A DNA stretch of 64,000 nucleotides, from contig NZ_CP045119.1 of the NCBI RefSeq assembly GCF_011492945.1, positions 3,906,001-3,970,000 of the forward strand. Direction: 5' to 3'. The position numbers and the translations under genes were made by a program. Source of the DNA: Rubrobacter tropicus (GTDB taxonomy: Bacteria; Actinomycetota; Rubrobacteria; Rubrobacterales; Rubrobacteraceae). This document shows positions 18,123 to 27,032 of this stretch, one piece after another. Every line of letters starts with the position of its first letter. The first letter of the stretch is position 1. The notes beneath the pieces are model-generated. The model saw nothing but the letters and a program-made list of their open reading frames with translations. It searched no databases and had not been told where the DNA came from.

Positions 18123-19229
18123 CTACTTTCGAACAGCGCTTTGTAGCACGATGGGGAGGGCGGACAGGAAGATCGAGGCCAGTTGCCGCGGCGGGAGTTG
18201 TTCGTCTATGAAACCCAGCGACCGGGCGAGCGGAACGGCACGCATGACGTTGCCAAGCAACGCCAACGGCAGACGAGGATCCTTTCCGACGAGTTGCAGG
18301 AACCCCGTGTCGAGCAGTGCCCACGGCCGGGAGTCCCGCCGGCTCGGCGCCAGCGGACGGTGTTCACGCCACAGGCGGGCCAACTCCTCGCTTTCTTTGA
18401 CGATGCGGACTATTCCGTAGCCGGCGCTGGGTTTCACGAGGCCGCGCTTCGTGCCAAGGAGCACGTGCCGGGGTCCGGCGGTCCGCAGAGGCGGGAAGCC
18501 CAAGGGTATGGATCCGCTCTCCTCGTGGGGCGCGACGAAACTTGCCCCCGGATAACGGTCCATGAGGTACCGCAGGAGTGGCGCCGCGTCCGTCTTTTCC
18601 GCGACCGGGCCGAACGTGGCGGACTCCAGCAGGGCCTCGTCGGGGCCAAGCGGCAGCAGGTACGCGAAGGACCGTTCGTCGAGCGGGTCGAACAGCGTCG
18701 CGGTCGCAGCATCGAACGCCGGTCGGTCCGAGGTGACGCGGATGCCGGTACCGTTGAGGACAGCCCCCGGCCGGTGCGGCGTAGGAAAAGCGGGGCCGAT
18801 ATCGCAGGCGCTGTCGAACACCCAGCAGGCGCGCAAGACGCCAGCGTCGGTGGAGACCTCGTACATTCCGTCGTCACGGCTTCCGATCGAACGTGCCGAG
18901 GTGCGGAGCCAGTCCACGGGTGCGGACTCCAGTCGTGCCGCCAGGTCGGCGAAGACGTCGCCAGAGCGTACCAGGCTCATCGTGTACGGGGCGATGGACT
19001 CCGGCGGCATGTCCCCCACCTTGGCCCGCTGCCACGCGCCGATGGCGAACCGGTCATAGGGGGTTCGCTCGTGGCTCCAGTAGCTCCAGTGGACGCTCGG
19101 TTGCGTCGGAAGCGGAGACGGATCGACAACCGCGACCCGCCCAGGCAGTTCCTTTCGCAACTCCTTCAGGAGCAATGAGGCGGCCAGGCCGCCGCCAACA
19201 AAAACCACATCGTACTCTCGAACGGACAT
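18123..19229 (-). CDS. Lycopene-cyclase-family flavoprotein
   Basis: 368 residues. The N-terminal dinucleotide fold is DVVFVGGGLAASLLLKELRK. HWSYWSHERTPYDRFAIGAW and the downstream PLGPDEALLESATF and KPSAGYGIVRI stretches match the CrtY/CrtL layout. Such enzymes cyclise the ends of lycopene at the membrane, consistent with pigmented actinobacteria, but no other carotenoid gene is in the window and a different substrate is possible. ATG at MSVREYD is taken as start; no strong ribosome site is visible. Confidence 0.75.
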   Translation of the reverse strand: MSVREYDVVFVGGGLAASLLLKELRKELPGRVAVVDPSPLPTQPSVHWSYWSHERTPYDRFAIGAWQRAKVGDMPPESIAPYTMSLVRSGDVFADLAARLESAPVDWLRTSARSIGSRDDGMYEVSTDAGVLRACWVFDSACDIGPAFPTPHRPGAVLNGTGIRVTSDRPAFDAATATLFDPLDERSFAYLLPLGPDEALLESATFGPVAEKTDAAPLLRYLMDRYPGASFVAPHEESGSIPLGFPPLRTAGPRHVLLGTKRGLVKPSAGYGIVRIVKESEELARLWREHRPLAPSRRDSRPWALLDTGFLQLVGKDPRLPLALLGNVMRAVPLARSLGFIDEQLPPRQLASIFLSALPIVLQSAVRK

Positions 19230-19539
19230 CGGCGACCATTCTACGCCGGATTCTCCTGCTTCGGCAGGAAGATCCGGCGGCGAGTCCTTGGGCAGACTCG
19301 ACGATGTTCTCCCACTTCTGACCATCACTCCGCGTGGCCATCGACCTCCGCGCGACAACTACCGCCCGACGTGTCGAGGTGAGGGATCGGCGGTGCCTTC
19401 GAGCCAGGACGCCGCCCGCGAGCGATGCACAGCCGGGTGTTTGGTCAACGTTGACCACGAGAACGGTCAAAGCGGGTCATCCGTGGGTCCGCCGGCCTCG
19501 GTAGGGTGAGGGCACGTCGAACGGACAGAGGAGCAGCTC
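19230..19539. promoter_or_regulatory. Divergent intergenic region with 16-bp palindrome
   Basis: TGGTCAACGTTGACCA (19442-19457) is a perfect palindrome 83 bases before the alcohol dehydrogenase start. Its core, GGTCAA-N2-TTGACC, recurs upstream of narK at 38035. It is a plausible operator for the dehydrogenase. The rest holds no supported gene. Confidence 0.45.
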
Positions 19540-20660
19540 GTGAAAGCAGCCGTCGTGCGCGACTTCGGTCGGCCCCTGAGCGTGGAGGATGTGCCCAAGC
19601 CCGAGCCCGGCCGAGCGAGATCCTGGTAAAGATCGAGGCTTCGGAGCTCTGCCATACCGACATCCACGCCGCTCACGGTGACTGGCCCGTGAAGCCGAAG
19701 CTCCCGCTCATACCCGGCCACGAGGGCGTGGGCATCGTGGAGAGCGTCGGAGAGGGTGTCACGGAGGTCGAGGAGGGCGAGCGGGTGTCGGTCCCCTGGC
19801 TCGGCTACGCCTGCGGGGCGTACGAGTACTGCGCCTCCGGCCGGGAGACTTTGTGCGAGCACCAGCTCAACACCGGCTACTTCCTCGACGGCGGCCACGC
19901 CGAGTACGCCAAAGCCAACGCCAAGTACGTCGGCCGGGTCCCGGAGGGCGTGAGCCCGCTGGAGGCCGCCCCCCTGACCTGCGCCGGGGTGACCACCTAC
20001 AAGGCGGTCAAGGTCTCTGGCGCCCGGTCGTCGGACCTGGTTGCGATTTTCGGCGTCGGTGGACTTGGTCATATGGCCTTGCAGTACGCGAAGATAGCGG
20101 GCGCGTCGGTGGTGGCGGTGGACCTCTCCGAGGAGAAGCTGAAGCTGGCGCGGAAGCTGGGGGCAGACCATGCCGTCAACGCCCGCGAGCAGGACCCGGT
20201 CGAGGAGATAAAGAGGCTCGGCGGAGCGGACGCGGCCATAGACACCGCGGTCTCGCCGAGGGCCTCCGAGCAGGCGTTCGGCTCCCTGAAACGCGGAGGC
20301 ACGCTCGTGTTGGTGGGGCTGCCCAAAGACGGCCACGTCAGGCTCCCCGTCTCCGGGACGCTGCTGAACGAGATAACGTTGAAGGGCTCCATCGTGGGCA
20401 CGCGAGTGGACCTCAGGGAGGTCTTCGAGCTGCACGCTGCGGGCCGGACCCGCGTGATCTACGAGACCCGGGATCTCGCCTCCGTCAACGACGCCATAGG
20501 GGAGGTCGAGAGGGGCGAGGTGGACGCCCGGCTGGTGTTCGACTTCGGCGTCGGTGAACCCGCGAAGCAGACCGCTGGCGTGTTCACCGAAGAACGGAAG
20601 CGCCCAACGGAGCAGCCCACCGGCGAGGCCGGGGAGCATGGGGGGCCGCTGCCGGGATAG
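19540..20660 (+). pseudogene. Zinc alcohol dehydrogenase with frameshift
   Basis: GTG with GAGGAG upstream begins MKAAVVRDFGRPLSVED and runs into TGG TAA after a missing base near 19611 (CCCGGCCGAGCG in place of an expected extra C). The +1 frame then carries the rest of an AdhP/AdhA-like medium-chain dehydrogenase: catalytic Zn residues in CHTDIH and GHEGVG, nucleotide fold VAIFGVGGLGHMALQ. The structural-zinc loop reads CGAYEYC, with Tyr where the family has Cys. About 30 residues past VDARLVFDF are an unusual tail. A single-base sequencing error could explain the shift but not the Tyr. Confidence 0.8.
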
Positions 20661-20691
20661 ATGGCTCTGGAGGATCGGAGGTGAGTGGTCG

Positions 20692-21132
20692 ATGGAGCTG
20701 TTGGTAACGGTGCTGGTGTTCTAGCTGCTGGTTCTCGTCCTCTTCCTGGCAAGGCCCAACGCGGGACGCATATTCGTCGGGCTCTTCTTCCTCGTAATGG
20801 CGCTCGGCATCAACCTCGTCCTGGTCTTCGTCGCCGGTGTCATCGCCATGCGCGACGACCGAAACGACGCCCAGCGCATAAAGGCGGGTAGGCTCTGGCA
20901 GAGGATGCACCTGTGGGCCACCGTAAAGGGACTGGCGATGCAGCCTTTGAATCAGATAAACGAGCGCGTCGACCGGGAGGCGCAGTTGGGTATGAAGCCC
21001 AGGTTCGGCAAGGAACTGGAAGAGCTACTGGGTGGTCCGGGCTGGCGGGGGGTCTTCACTTTCAGGCTGGGATACCCGACGAACGACGCGCCGGAAAGCC
21101 CACGGCGTTCGGTCGAAGAGATACTGGTTTAG
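20692..21132 (+). pseudogene. Chimeric remnant: membrane N-terminus joined to nitroreductase C-terminus
   Basis: ATG with GGAGGTG upstream starts MELLVTVLVF, then a TAG at 20722-20724, then the same frame continues LLVLVLFLARPNAGRIF and a hydrophobic helix. From about AQRIKAGRLWQRMHLWAT to the stop it matches the C-terminus of nitroreductase-family proteins (VFTFRLGYPTNDAPESPRR). The FMN-binding N-terminal two thirds of a nitroreductase are absent. The TAG could be TGG (Trp) in an intact membrane protein. Best read as a deletion fusion plus a nonsense change. Confidence 0.65.
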
Positions 21133-21264
21133 CCATGGGAATGGAGAAGCACTCACGGCGTTGCCGCGTTGGGGAGCATCGGGGTGGCGCTCGTGATCTT
21201 GGCGGGCTCGTCGAGATAACCGTCGGTGCGTCGATCTGTGAGGTGTCGGGCGATTAGACCTGAC

Positions 21265-21921
21265 TCATCCAGAGTGCTCTCTGCCACCGAGGTTGCCTTT
21301 GGGTCGTTCCGCTGGGGTGCGCAAGAGGGCGATGGCCAGCACCACGACCCATAGCATGTAGGCGTAGATGTTGACGCGCTCCCAGACCCCCATCCACGGC
21401 GTGGGCAGGTTCGCCGCAAGCTGCGGAGCGTCCAAACCCGTCAGGGTGCCACCCACGACGAGCATCAGGATTGTCGCGATCGAATAGAGGCGGAAGCGCT
21501 TTCCGAATGCCGCAGCCCCGAACCCCAGGGCGAGCAGCATGAAGAGAACGCCCGCAAACGTTAGAACTCCGTGCATCGTATCGGTGAGCGTTGCCTCGAC
21601 CCCACGCAGGTGCATCGGGAAGAAGAGCGTTACCATCAGGCCGAGGACCTCCTTTCCGACCATCCCGACCGCCGCGAAGCGCAGGGCGCGCTTTCGACCG
21701 GCCGATCCCCAGACGCCTAATCCGAACGTGATCACGAGGACGCTGTACGCGGCGAAGAGCGGAACGACTAGTGTTCTCGTCGGAGCGCCGATGGCGATCA
21801 GCTCGCTGACGGTTTGGGAGGTGGAGCTGTAGCTCTCCCATCGCATGGGCGAGAGCACGACGGTGGCGACGTAGAGCAGCGAAGAAACGATACCGCAAAC
21901 GAGCAAGACCTTTCGTACCAT
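21265..21921 (-). CDS. DUF998-family membrane protein
   Basis: 218 residues with six membrane helices. The pattern CGIVSSLLYVATVVLSPMRW plus YSSTSQTVSELIAIGAPTR is typical of DUF998. Function is unknown. It lies 55 bases downstream of the CPBP protease gene, on the same strand, and is probably co-transcribed. Confidence 0.8.
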   Translation of the reverse strand: MVRKVLLVCGIVSSLLYVATVVLSPMRWESYSSTSQTVSELIAIGAPTRTLVVPLFAAYSVLVITFGLGVWGSAGRKRALRFAAVGMVGKEVLGLMVTLFFPMHLRGVEATLTDTMHGVLTFAGVLFMLLALGFGAAAFGKRFRLYSIATILMLVVGGTLTGLDAPQLAANLPTPWMGVWERVNIYAYMLWVVVLAIALLRTPAERPKGNLGGREHSG

Positions 21922-21976
21922 TCTTAGCTCTCTCTTGGCTTCGGGTCTTCGGTGACAGTGTGCTTGGCTACCCCTT

Positions 21977-22852
21977 TCAAACCACCCGCCTCCGGAGCGG
22001 TTGCCGCGAGGAGAGCTGCCCGCCGTTGGCCACGGCGACCGTCGCAACGACGACCCACAGCGCGACGGCCAACACGAGGTACGAGGTCAGGAGGGGCACC
22101 CCCGTCGCCGGAGGCATGAGGATCATGGGCAAGCTGGCCGTGAGACTCGCGTGCATGAGCATCGCCACGGGCAGGCTCCCGGTACGGTCGTAGACCCACA
22201 CCATGAGCACCCTGTAGGCCGGCAGTACCCCCACGTAGAAGAGGAACTGGGGCATGAAGAGGAGCAGGGAGAACGCCCCGGTGGAACTGCCGCTTCCCCA
22301 GACGTTCACGAGGAAGTGCCACGCTCCCCACAGCACGCCCACGATGAGCCCAGTGGCAAGGACACCGTAACGCGGCCTCAGCCCGGGCACAGCGAACCCC
22401 GTCCAGCCCAGCTCCTCGAAGAGACCCGCCGCCAGCCCTCCCGCGACACCGACCAGCAGAAGGGTGGCCTTCTCGTCTGACGTGAGAATGCCGGGGAGGA
22501 ACATCGAGGAGGTCAGCGAGAGCGCAAGGAGTACCGCCGTTGCCAGGAGCGGGGCGGTCAGGAGCGCCACCGCGTACCAGCGAGCACCCACCCGCCACCC
22601 GAGCAACCGGGACAGAAGCTCGCGAAGACCCGCCCTTCCATGGACGAAGCCGGTCAACAGGATGCCTGCCACGCTGGGGCCGACGAGCATCGCCACGACC
22701 ACGAACGGGAGCAGTGTCTCGGTTTGCTCCGGGGTAGCCGGGATTCCGCCGGGACCGACCAGGATGAGAATGCCGCCCCATGAGGTGACGAACGCTAGGG
22801 CGAAGTAGGTCGCCACCGGGTGCTTCTCTATGAAAGCCTCGATGATCGTCAC
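21977..22852 (-). CDS. CPBP-family intramembrane metalloprotease
   Basis: 291 residues with about eight membrane helices. The catalytic signatures are present: EELGWTGFAVPGLRPRYG (paired Glu and Arg) and GAWHFLVNVWG (metal-binding His), then the HASLTAS third motif. CPBP (CAAX/Abi) proteases cut peptides within the membrane and often serve bacteriocin self-immunity or protein maturation. No peptide precursor is evident next to it. Confidence 0.85.
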   Translation of the reverse strand: MTIIEAFIEKHPVATYFALAFVTSWGGILILVGPGGIPATPEQTETLLPFVVVAMLVGPSVAGILLTGFVHGRAGLRELLSRLLGWRVGARWYAVALLTAPLLATAVLLALSLTSSMFLPGILTSDEKATLLLVGVAGGLAAGLFEELGWTGFAVPGLRPRYGVLATGLIVGVLWGAWHFLVNVWGSGSSTGAFSLLLFMPQFLFYVGVLPAYRVLMVWVYDRTGSLPVAMLMHASLTASLPMILMPPATGVPLLTSYLVLAVALWVVVATVAVANGGQLSSRQPLRRRVV

Positions 22853-22961
22853 GATGTCCTCCTTCCGGCCAGAGATACCTTCAGTATCAGTGTGCTACAA
22901 GGGGGATGCCCTGCCATGATTCACCTTGATGCTTCCATTGGTCAACCCTGATCAAGTCTTA

Positions 22962-23078
22962 TTACAAGGCCGGATAAAGATTCAGGGCCGCAAAGCGCGG
23001 CTCGAATGACTGTCGCCGAACCAGGATCGCCGCCATGAGTAGTGCCCAAAGCAGCATGACAACCAGCACGAACGGCAC
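22962..23078 (-). CDS. 38-residue single-helix membrane protein, tentative
   Basis: GTG opens MPFVLVVMLLWALLMAAILV, then RRQSFEPRF and a short tail. The hydrophobic segment followed by RR fits a small inner-membrane protein with its C-terminus in the cytosol. GGAGGGTGAGAGG precedes the start. It sits between the divergent CPBP protease and SDR genes. Evidence is composition and ribosome site only. Confidence 0.4.
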   Translation of the reverse strand: MPFVLVVMLLWALLMAAILVRRQSFEPRFAALNLYPAL

Positions 23079-23336
23079 GTCAGCCTCTCACCCTCCTGCA
23101 ATCCTGTCCCCGTCCACAACGCTACGGACCTACCATTCGCCGGTGCCGTCAAACAGCGCCCCGCCTGGCACGCTGGTGCTGCGACGGTAGCGACCGTGCC
23201 GCGACTCCTGCATGGGCAGGTTTGACCAGTGGAACGGTACGGATTGCTCAGGCGCGCGGCCTGCCCTCCCAAGTAGGGTGAGAGGCGCGTCAATCGGTGC
23301 AAGTGTTCGGTGACGGCAGGAAGAAAAGGAGCAGGC

Positions 23337-24113
23337 ATGGCTGGACGAATCGAAGGCAAGGTGGCGGTCGTAACCGGGGGCGGGGCGGGGATAGGCAGGG
23401 CCTCGTGCCTGCGGCTCGCCGAGGAGGGCGCGAGGGTCGTCGTCACCGACATAAGCGAGGAGCGCGGGCGGGAGACCGTCCGGGAGATAGAAGGCAAGGG
23501 CGGCGAGGCGCTGTTCCTCCGCCACGACGTGGCCCGGGAGGATCAGTGGAGGTCGGTCGTGGCGGAGGCGGGGGGGAGGTACGGCGGCGTGGACGTGCTG
23601 CTGAACAACGCCGGGCTTTACCTCATAATGCCCCTGGCCGACATCACAGTCGAGGACTGGAACAACCTGATGGCCGTCAACGTCACCGGCGTCTTCCTCG
23701 GCATGAAGCACTGCGCTCCGGTGATGGCCGAGCGCGGCGGGGGCTCTATCATCAACCTCTCGTCGGTGGCGGGACTGATGGGTGTCGCCGGGCACGCTCT
23801 TTACGGCGCTTCCAAGGGGGCGGTGAGGATCATGACCAAGGACGTGGCGATGGAGTACGCCCGCGCCCAGGTGAGGGTCAACTCCGTCCACCCCGGCTAC
23901 ATCCACACCGGCATGGCCGAGTACGGGGCCGAGACCGCGGGCACGACCATCGAGGAGCTCGGGCGGCAGATGTACCCTTTGGGCAGGATCGGGGAACCCG
24001 AGGACGTGGCGAACACGGTACTCTTCCTCGCCTCCGATGAGTCGAAGTACACCACCGGCGCAGAGTTCGTCGTAGACGGCGGGGGATCCGCGGGTGTGGT
24101 CGTTGGGGAGTAG
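23337..24113 (+). CDS. Classical SDR oxidoreductase
   Basis: 258 residues. The Rossmann motif VTGGGAGIGRAS, NNAG at about 88-91, catalytic Ser in INLSSVAG and YGASK (Tyr/Lys) are all present, with the usual HPGYIHTGM loop and C-terminal VDGGGSAGV. It would oxidise or reduce an alcohol/ketone with NAD(P). The substrate cannot be named; it resembles the 3-alpha-(20-beta)-hydroxysteroid-dehydrogenase-like annotation group. ATG with AAAAGGAGCAGGC upstream. Confidence 0.9.
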   Translation: MAGRIEGKVAVVTGGGAGIGRASCLRLAEEGARVVVTDISEERGRETVREIEGKGGEALFLRHDVAREDQWRSVVAEAGGRYGGVDVLLNNAGLYLIMPLADITVEDWNNLMAVNVTGVFLGMKHCAPVMAERGGGSIINLSSVAGLMGVAGHALYGASKGAVRIMTKDVAMEYARAQVRVNSVHPGYIHTGMAEYGAETAGTTIEELGRQMYPLGRIGEPEDVANTVLFLASDESKYTTGAEFVVDGGGSAGVVVGE

Positions 24114-24270
24114 CGGAGGCGCAAGGGGGGCCACCGGGTTCTCCCTCGCCGCCGTTGCATCTTTTACCGAGCTCCTGTCCTCCGTGGGTAGAATCGTCAC
24201 CGTGAATCGGTCGGCGAGTCCCACCGGCGGGGTGGTAGGTCCGCCCTCCACGCTTCGTAAGGAGGCAAGG

Positions 24271-25335
24271 ATGAAATTTCGGGGACGGCTCTTGTCGGGA
24301 ACGGTCGCCACCGCCGCTCTCCTCGTGGCTTCGGCGGGCCGGGCGCACGCCCACGAGAAGTGGTTCGTGGGGGAGGCGGACGGCGGGCTGCGCCTGGACC
24401 TCCTCTTTCGGCCGCTGCCCCTGACGCTCGTCGGGGCGGTGCTTCTCGCGACGCTTGTGGGCGGGCTCCTGTGGAAGACACGGGGGAGGGGCTTCTTGCC
24501 GGGACCCGAGGCGTTCGGAGCTACCGACGGGGGGCGGAGTGTGCTCTACGGGCTGGTGCCCCTGATCCTCGGCATCCACGTCGCTGTGCCCCTTCTGGTC
24601 AACGGCGTGCAGGGGACGCTCTTCTCGCCGGACAACGTCATGCCGGGCGTATGGGGGAACTTTCTCGGCCTCGCGGAGACCGGCATCGCCCTCGCCCTCT
24701 TCTACGGCGGCCTGACGCGGGTGGCGGCTGCGGCGCTCGGCCTGCTGTGGTTCTTCGGCATCTTCCTGGTGGGATTGGAGCCGATGCTGGAGAACGTACT
24801 TTACCTGGGCTTCGCAGCCTTCTTCCTGCTGGCCGGACGCGGCCCCCTCTCGGTGGACCGTCTTCTCTTCCCGCGTTTGGAGCCGCGGGCGGAGCTCTCG
24901 CGCTACGCCGTACCCGCCGTGCGGATAGGAGTCGGCCTGAGCCTCGCCATCGTCGCCTTCACCGAGAAGTTCGCGAACATCCCGCTCGGGCTGACCTTCC
25001 TTGAGGAGTACCCGCTCAACTTCACGGGCGCTTTGGGCGTGCCGCTTTCTGATGAGGTGTTCGTGCTGTGCGCCGGGGCCGTGGAGCTGCTGGTGGGACT
25101 GTGGATCGCGCTTGGGATCTTCGTGCGCGAGATCGTCGTCGTCGCATGGTTCCCGATAAACCTGACGCTCACACTCTTCGCCTGGGAGGAGCTGATCGGC
25201 CACCTGCCCATCTACGGCGTGATGGCGGTGCTGCTAATTTGGGCGACCGGGCCGAAGAACATCTCCCTATGGACGAAGGGCATGCGCGAGCGGCTGCTGC
25301 CGCTCGACCCGTCGACGGGGGACGACGAACGCTAG
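24271..25335 (+). CDS. DoxX-like multi-pass membrane protein
   Basis: 354 residues. A signal-like N-terminus ends at AHAHEKWF, followed by about eight helices. The C-terminal half (about 205-330) resembles DoxX (VGLSLAIVAFTEKFANIPLG, then AGAVELLVGLWIALGI). HEKWF just after the first helix has a potential metal-binding His. The start has a perfect AAGGAGG. Role unknown; DoxX relatives are linked to quinone or thiol redox. Confidence 0.7.
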   Translation: MKFRGRLLSGTVATAALLVASAGRAHAHEKWFVGEADGGLRLDLLFRPLPLTLVGAVLLATLVGGLLWKTRGRGFLPGPEAFGATDGGRSVLYGLVPLILGIHVAVPLLVNGVQGTLFSPDNVMPGVWGNFLGLAETGIALALFYGGLTRVAAAALGLLWFFGIFLVGLEPMLENVLYLGFAAFFLLAGRGPLSVDRLLFPRLEPRAELSRYAVPAVRIGVGLSLAIVAFTEKFANIPLGLTFLEEYPLNFTGALGVPLSDEVFVLCAGAVELLVGLWIALGIFVREIVVVAWFPINLTLTLFAWEELIGHLPIYGVMAVLLIWATGPKNISLWTKGMRERLLPLDPSTGDDER

Positions 25336-26086
25336 GCGACCGGGACCGGCTTCGCTCCTACTTGCGCCCGCCTGGTGGTATGGGCCGGAAGTGAGAACCG
25401 GCCGGGCTCGCCCTCTCGTTGTACCGAAGGAGGCTCGTCCGTGGGCGGGAAACCACCCCGTGTCCCAGAACGCTGCCTACCGTTTACCGGCCTGGTTCGA
25501 GGTCCACCGAGTAGAGGGTGGCACCCGAGGAGTCTTTGAGCCGGACGGTCATGACGCCGGTATCTCCGGCGATGGTGGCCGATCCGCCCGGTCCCGTGAA
25601 GACCCGTCCGCGTCGGCCACCCGTTCTGATATGCTCGCGGCCGTAGGCAAATGAGGTACTGCGTGCCGTCCTCCCACGCCCCCGGCGCGGCGTGAGATTA
25701 CAGTTGGGCAGGCGCGCTGTTCCGGCGCGGAAACATACTTCGATGAACACGCGCTTCGCGAAACGCTCACTTCTGATGAAGAGGCTGCCTACGTCGTGCG
25801 GGTTGACCGTGAGACGCAGCACGGTAATCGTTCAGGCTACCGGCGTGCACTCCGCGAGTGAGTGGCAGCGGCTCGGGACGCTGCCGACCCAGACTCCTCG
25901 CCCTCGCAGTAGAGAGTAGGAACGTAGGCGGGTACCATGCCCGTAACGAAGTTACACCATAGCTATTGCGTTGTTACGCGTGCGTCTGGGTTAGCAGAGG
26001 GGACCCGTTTACCTCTCCCCCAATAGGCCCGACGCACCAGTTTGGGGAAGTCGGCCCAGCTCATCTCTGTGTCGTACAAAGCGCTC
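25336..26086. other. 751-bp region without a supported gene
   Basis: Frames on both strands (up to 112 codons, minus strand) are Arg-rich and unconvincing, apart from the short TVRLKDSSGATLYSVDLEPG, which could be the end of a degraded gene. A long hairpin lies at 25980-26037. No tRNA is seen. Confidence 0.4.
25980..26037. repeat. 58-bp structured inverted repeat
   Basis: GTGCGTC-T-GGG pairs with CCCGACGCAC, enclosing an inner AGAGG/CCTCT stem. It lies 50 bases past the stop of the Rieske gene on the minus strand, so it may end that transcript, though no T-run follows. Confidence 0.4.
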
Positions 26087-26440
26087 CTATCTCCTGCGTC
26101 CTCTCCCGCCGCCGATCTTAACGCGTTTGGGGTTGAGGGCGACGTACACGTGGCCGTCCTCCACCTTCACATCGTGCTTCGGTACGGGTCTGAGAGCGGG
26201 CAGGCTCTTGGCTTCGCCGATCCTCACGTCGAATAGGGCGCCGTGGCGGGGGCATTTGATCCGGTCCCCCTCCAACCCACCCTCGCTAAGGTACGCGAAC
26301 TGGTGGGTGCAGATGTCCTCGAAGGCGTGGAACTCGCCCCCCACGTTGCACAGCGCCACGGGCCTCTCCTCCACGCGGTACTGCTTGACCTCGCCTGGGG
26401 AGACCTCGTCTACGCCCGCTATCTTGTGGAACTGAGCCAT
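26087..26440 (-). CDS. Rieske 2Fe-2S ferredoxin
   Basis: 117 residues. The cluster ligands are in CTHQFAYLSEG and CPRHGALFDVRIG, the C-x-H and C-x2-H motifs of Rieske proteins. It is a stand-alone small ferredoxin of the NirD/BphA3 type that passes electrons in the cytosol. No oxygenase or nitrite reductase large subunit lies beside it. A palindrome shared with the cupin, ferredoxin and Fe-S repair genes lies 84 bases upstream, so it is probably part of the same regulon. The Arg/Gly/Lys-rich tail after LNPKRVKI is a short extra. Confidence 0.88.
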   Translation of the reverse strand: MAQFHKIAGVDEVSPGEVKQYRVEERPVALCNVGGEFHAFEDICTHQFAYLSEGGLEGDRIKCPRHGALFDVRIGEAKSLPALRPVPKHDVKVEDGHVYVALNPKRVKIGGGRGRRR

Positions 26441-26523
26441 CGCCTCGTCGAGCCTCCCACTTCCTGTTCGAAACCCGGGCCGATCTCGGTCCGCGTCGTC
26501 CGGTCAGACTTCTGCTAGGATAA

Positions 26524-26542
26524 TATTACCAAATCAGTAATA
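26524..26542. promoter_or_regulatory. Palindromic operator TATTAC-N7-GTAATA (site 1)
   Basis: Perfect 6+6 inverted repeat (N7 = CAAATCA) in the AT-rich gap between the divergent Rieske and small membrane protein genes, overlapping likely -10 sequence (TAATATTAT on the minus strand). One of eight similar sites in the window. Confidence 0.7.
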
Positions 26543-26645
26543 GACAAGTACGCCCGTTCCGGCGGCAGGTCGGCCCCGTGCCGAGCTCGGAGTCGGTGGA
26601 GGATCGGGCACGGAACGCGGGCGAGATCTCCAAGGAAGGCCACCG

Positions 26646-26993
26646 GTGAACCAAATGCAGTTGGCATTCAACGTCGCGCTGATCGTTTCGGTCGCGATCT
26701 TCGTGGGGCTCTTGGGGGCCCTGATCTGGGCGATACGGCCCTACAAGAACTTCGAGCGGGGGGTCGCCACCCTGGTCTGGGCCTTCCCCGCGAGCGTCCT
26801 AGTGACGATGGTCCTGGTGTACCTGGATACACCCTACATCTTCCTCTCGCTCTTCGGCGGCCCCGGCCTCTCCGCCCTGATCGCGCCCCCCGCGCGTTCG
26901 AGGGCGTGGTGCGTCCTGGGAGGCGTTCTGCTGGCTCTCTCCGTCTTCATCACGCTGGTCACCACCGGCGTCCTGGAGGTGCCGGAGAGGTAG
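26646..26993 (+). CDS. Small three-helix membrane protein
   Basis: 115 residues with membrane segments at about 8-29, 42-62 and 86-108, and no motif of known function. GTG is preceded by AAGGAAGG. It shares an intergenic region and palindromic site with the divergent Rieske gene, so it may be co-regulated. Confidence 0.65.
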   Translation: MNQMQLAFNVALIVSVAIFVGLLGALIWAIRPYKNFERGVATLVWAFPASVLVTMVLVYLDTPYIFLSLFGGPGLSALIAPPARSRAWCVLGGVLLALSVFITLVTTGVLEVPER

Positions 26994-27032
26994 TCGTCGG
27001 AGACTCTGTCCCACGGCGAGGGCGAGGTCCGC

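Noticed and set aside
25484-25822. 112-codon minus-strand frame
   Set aside because: Only the last 20 residues look protein-like; no start site or family could be supported.
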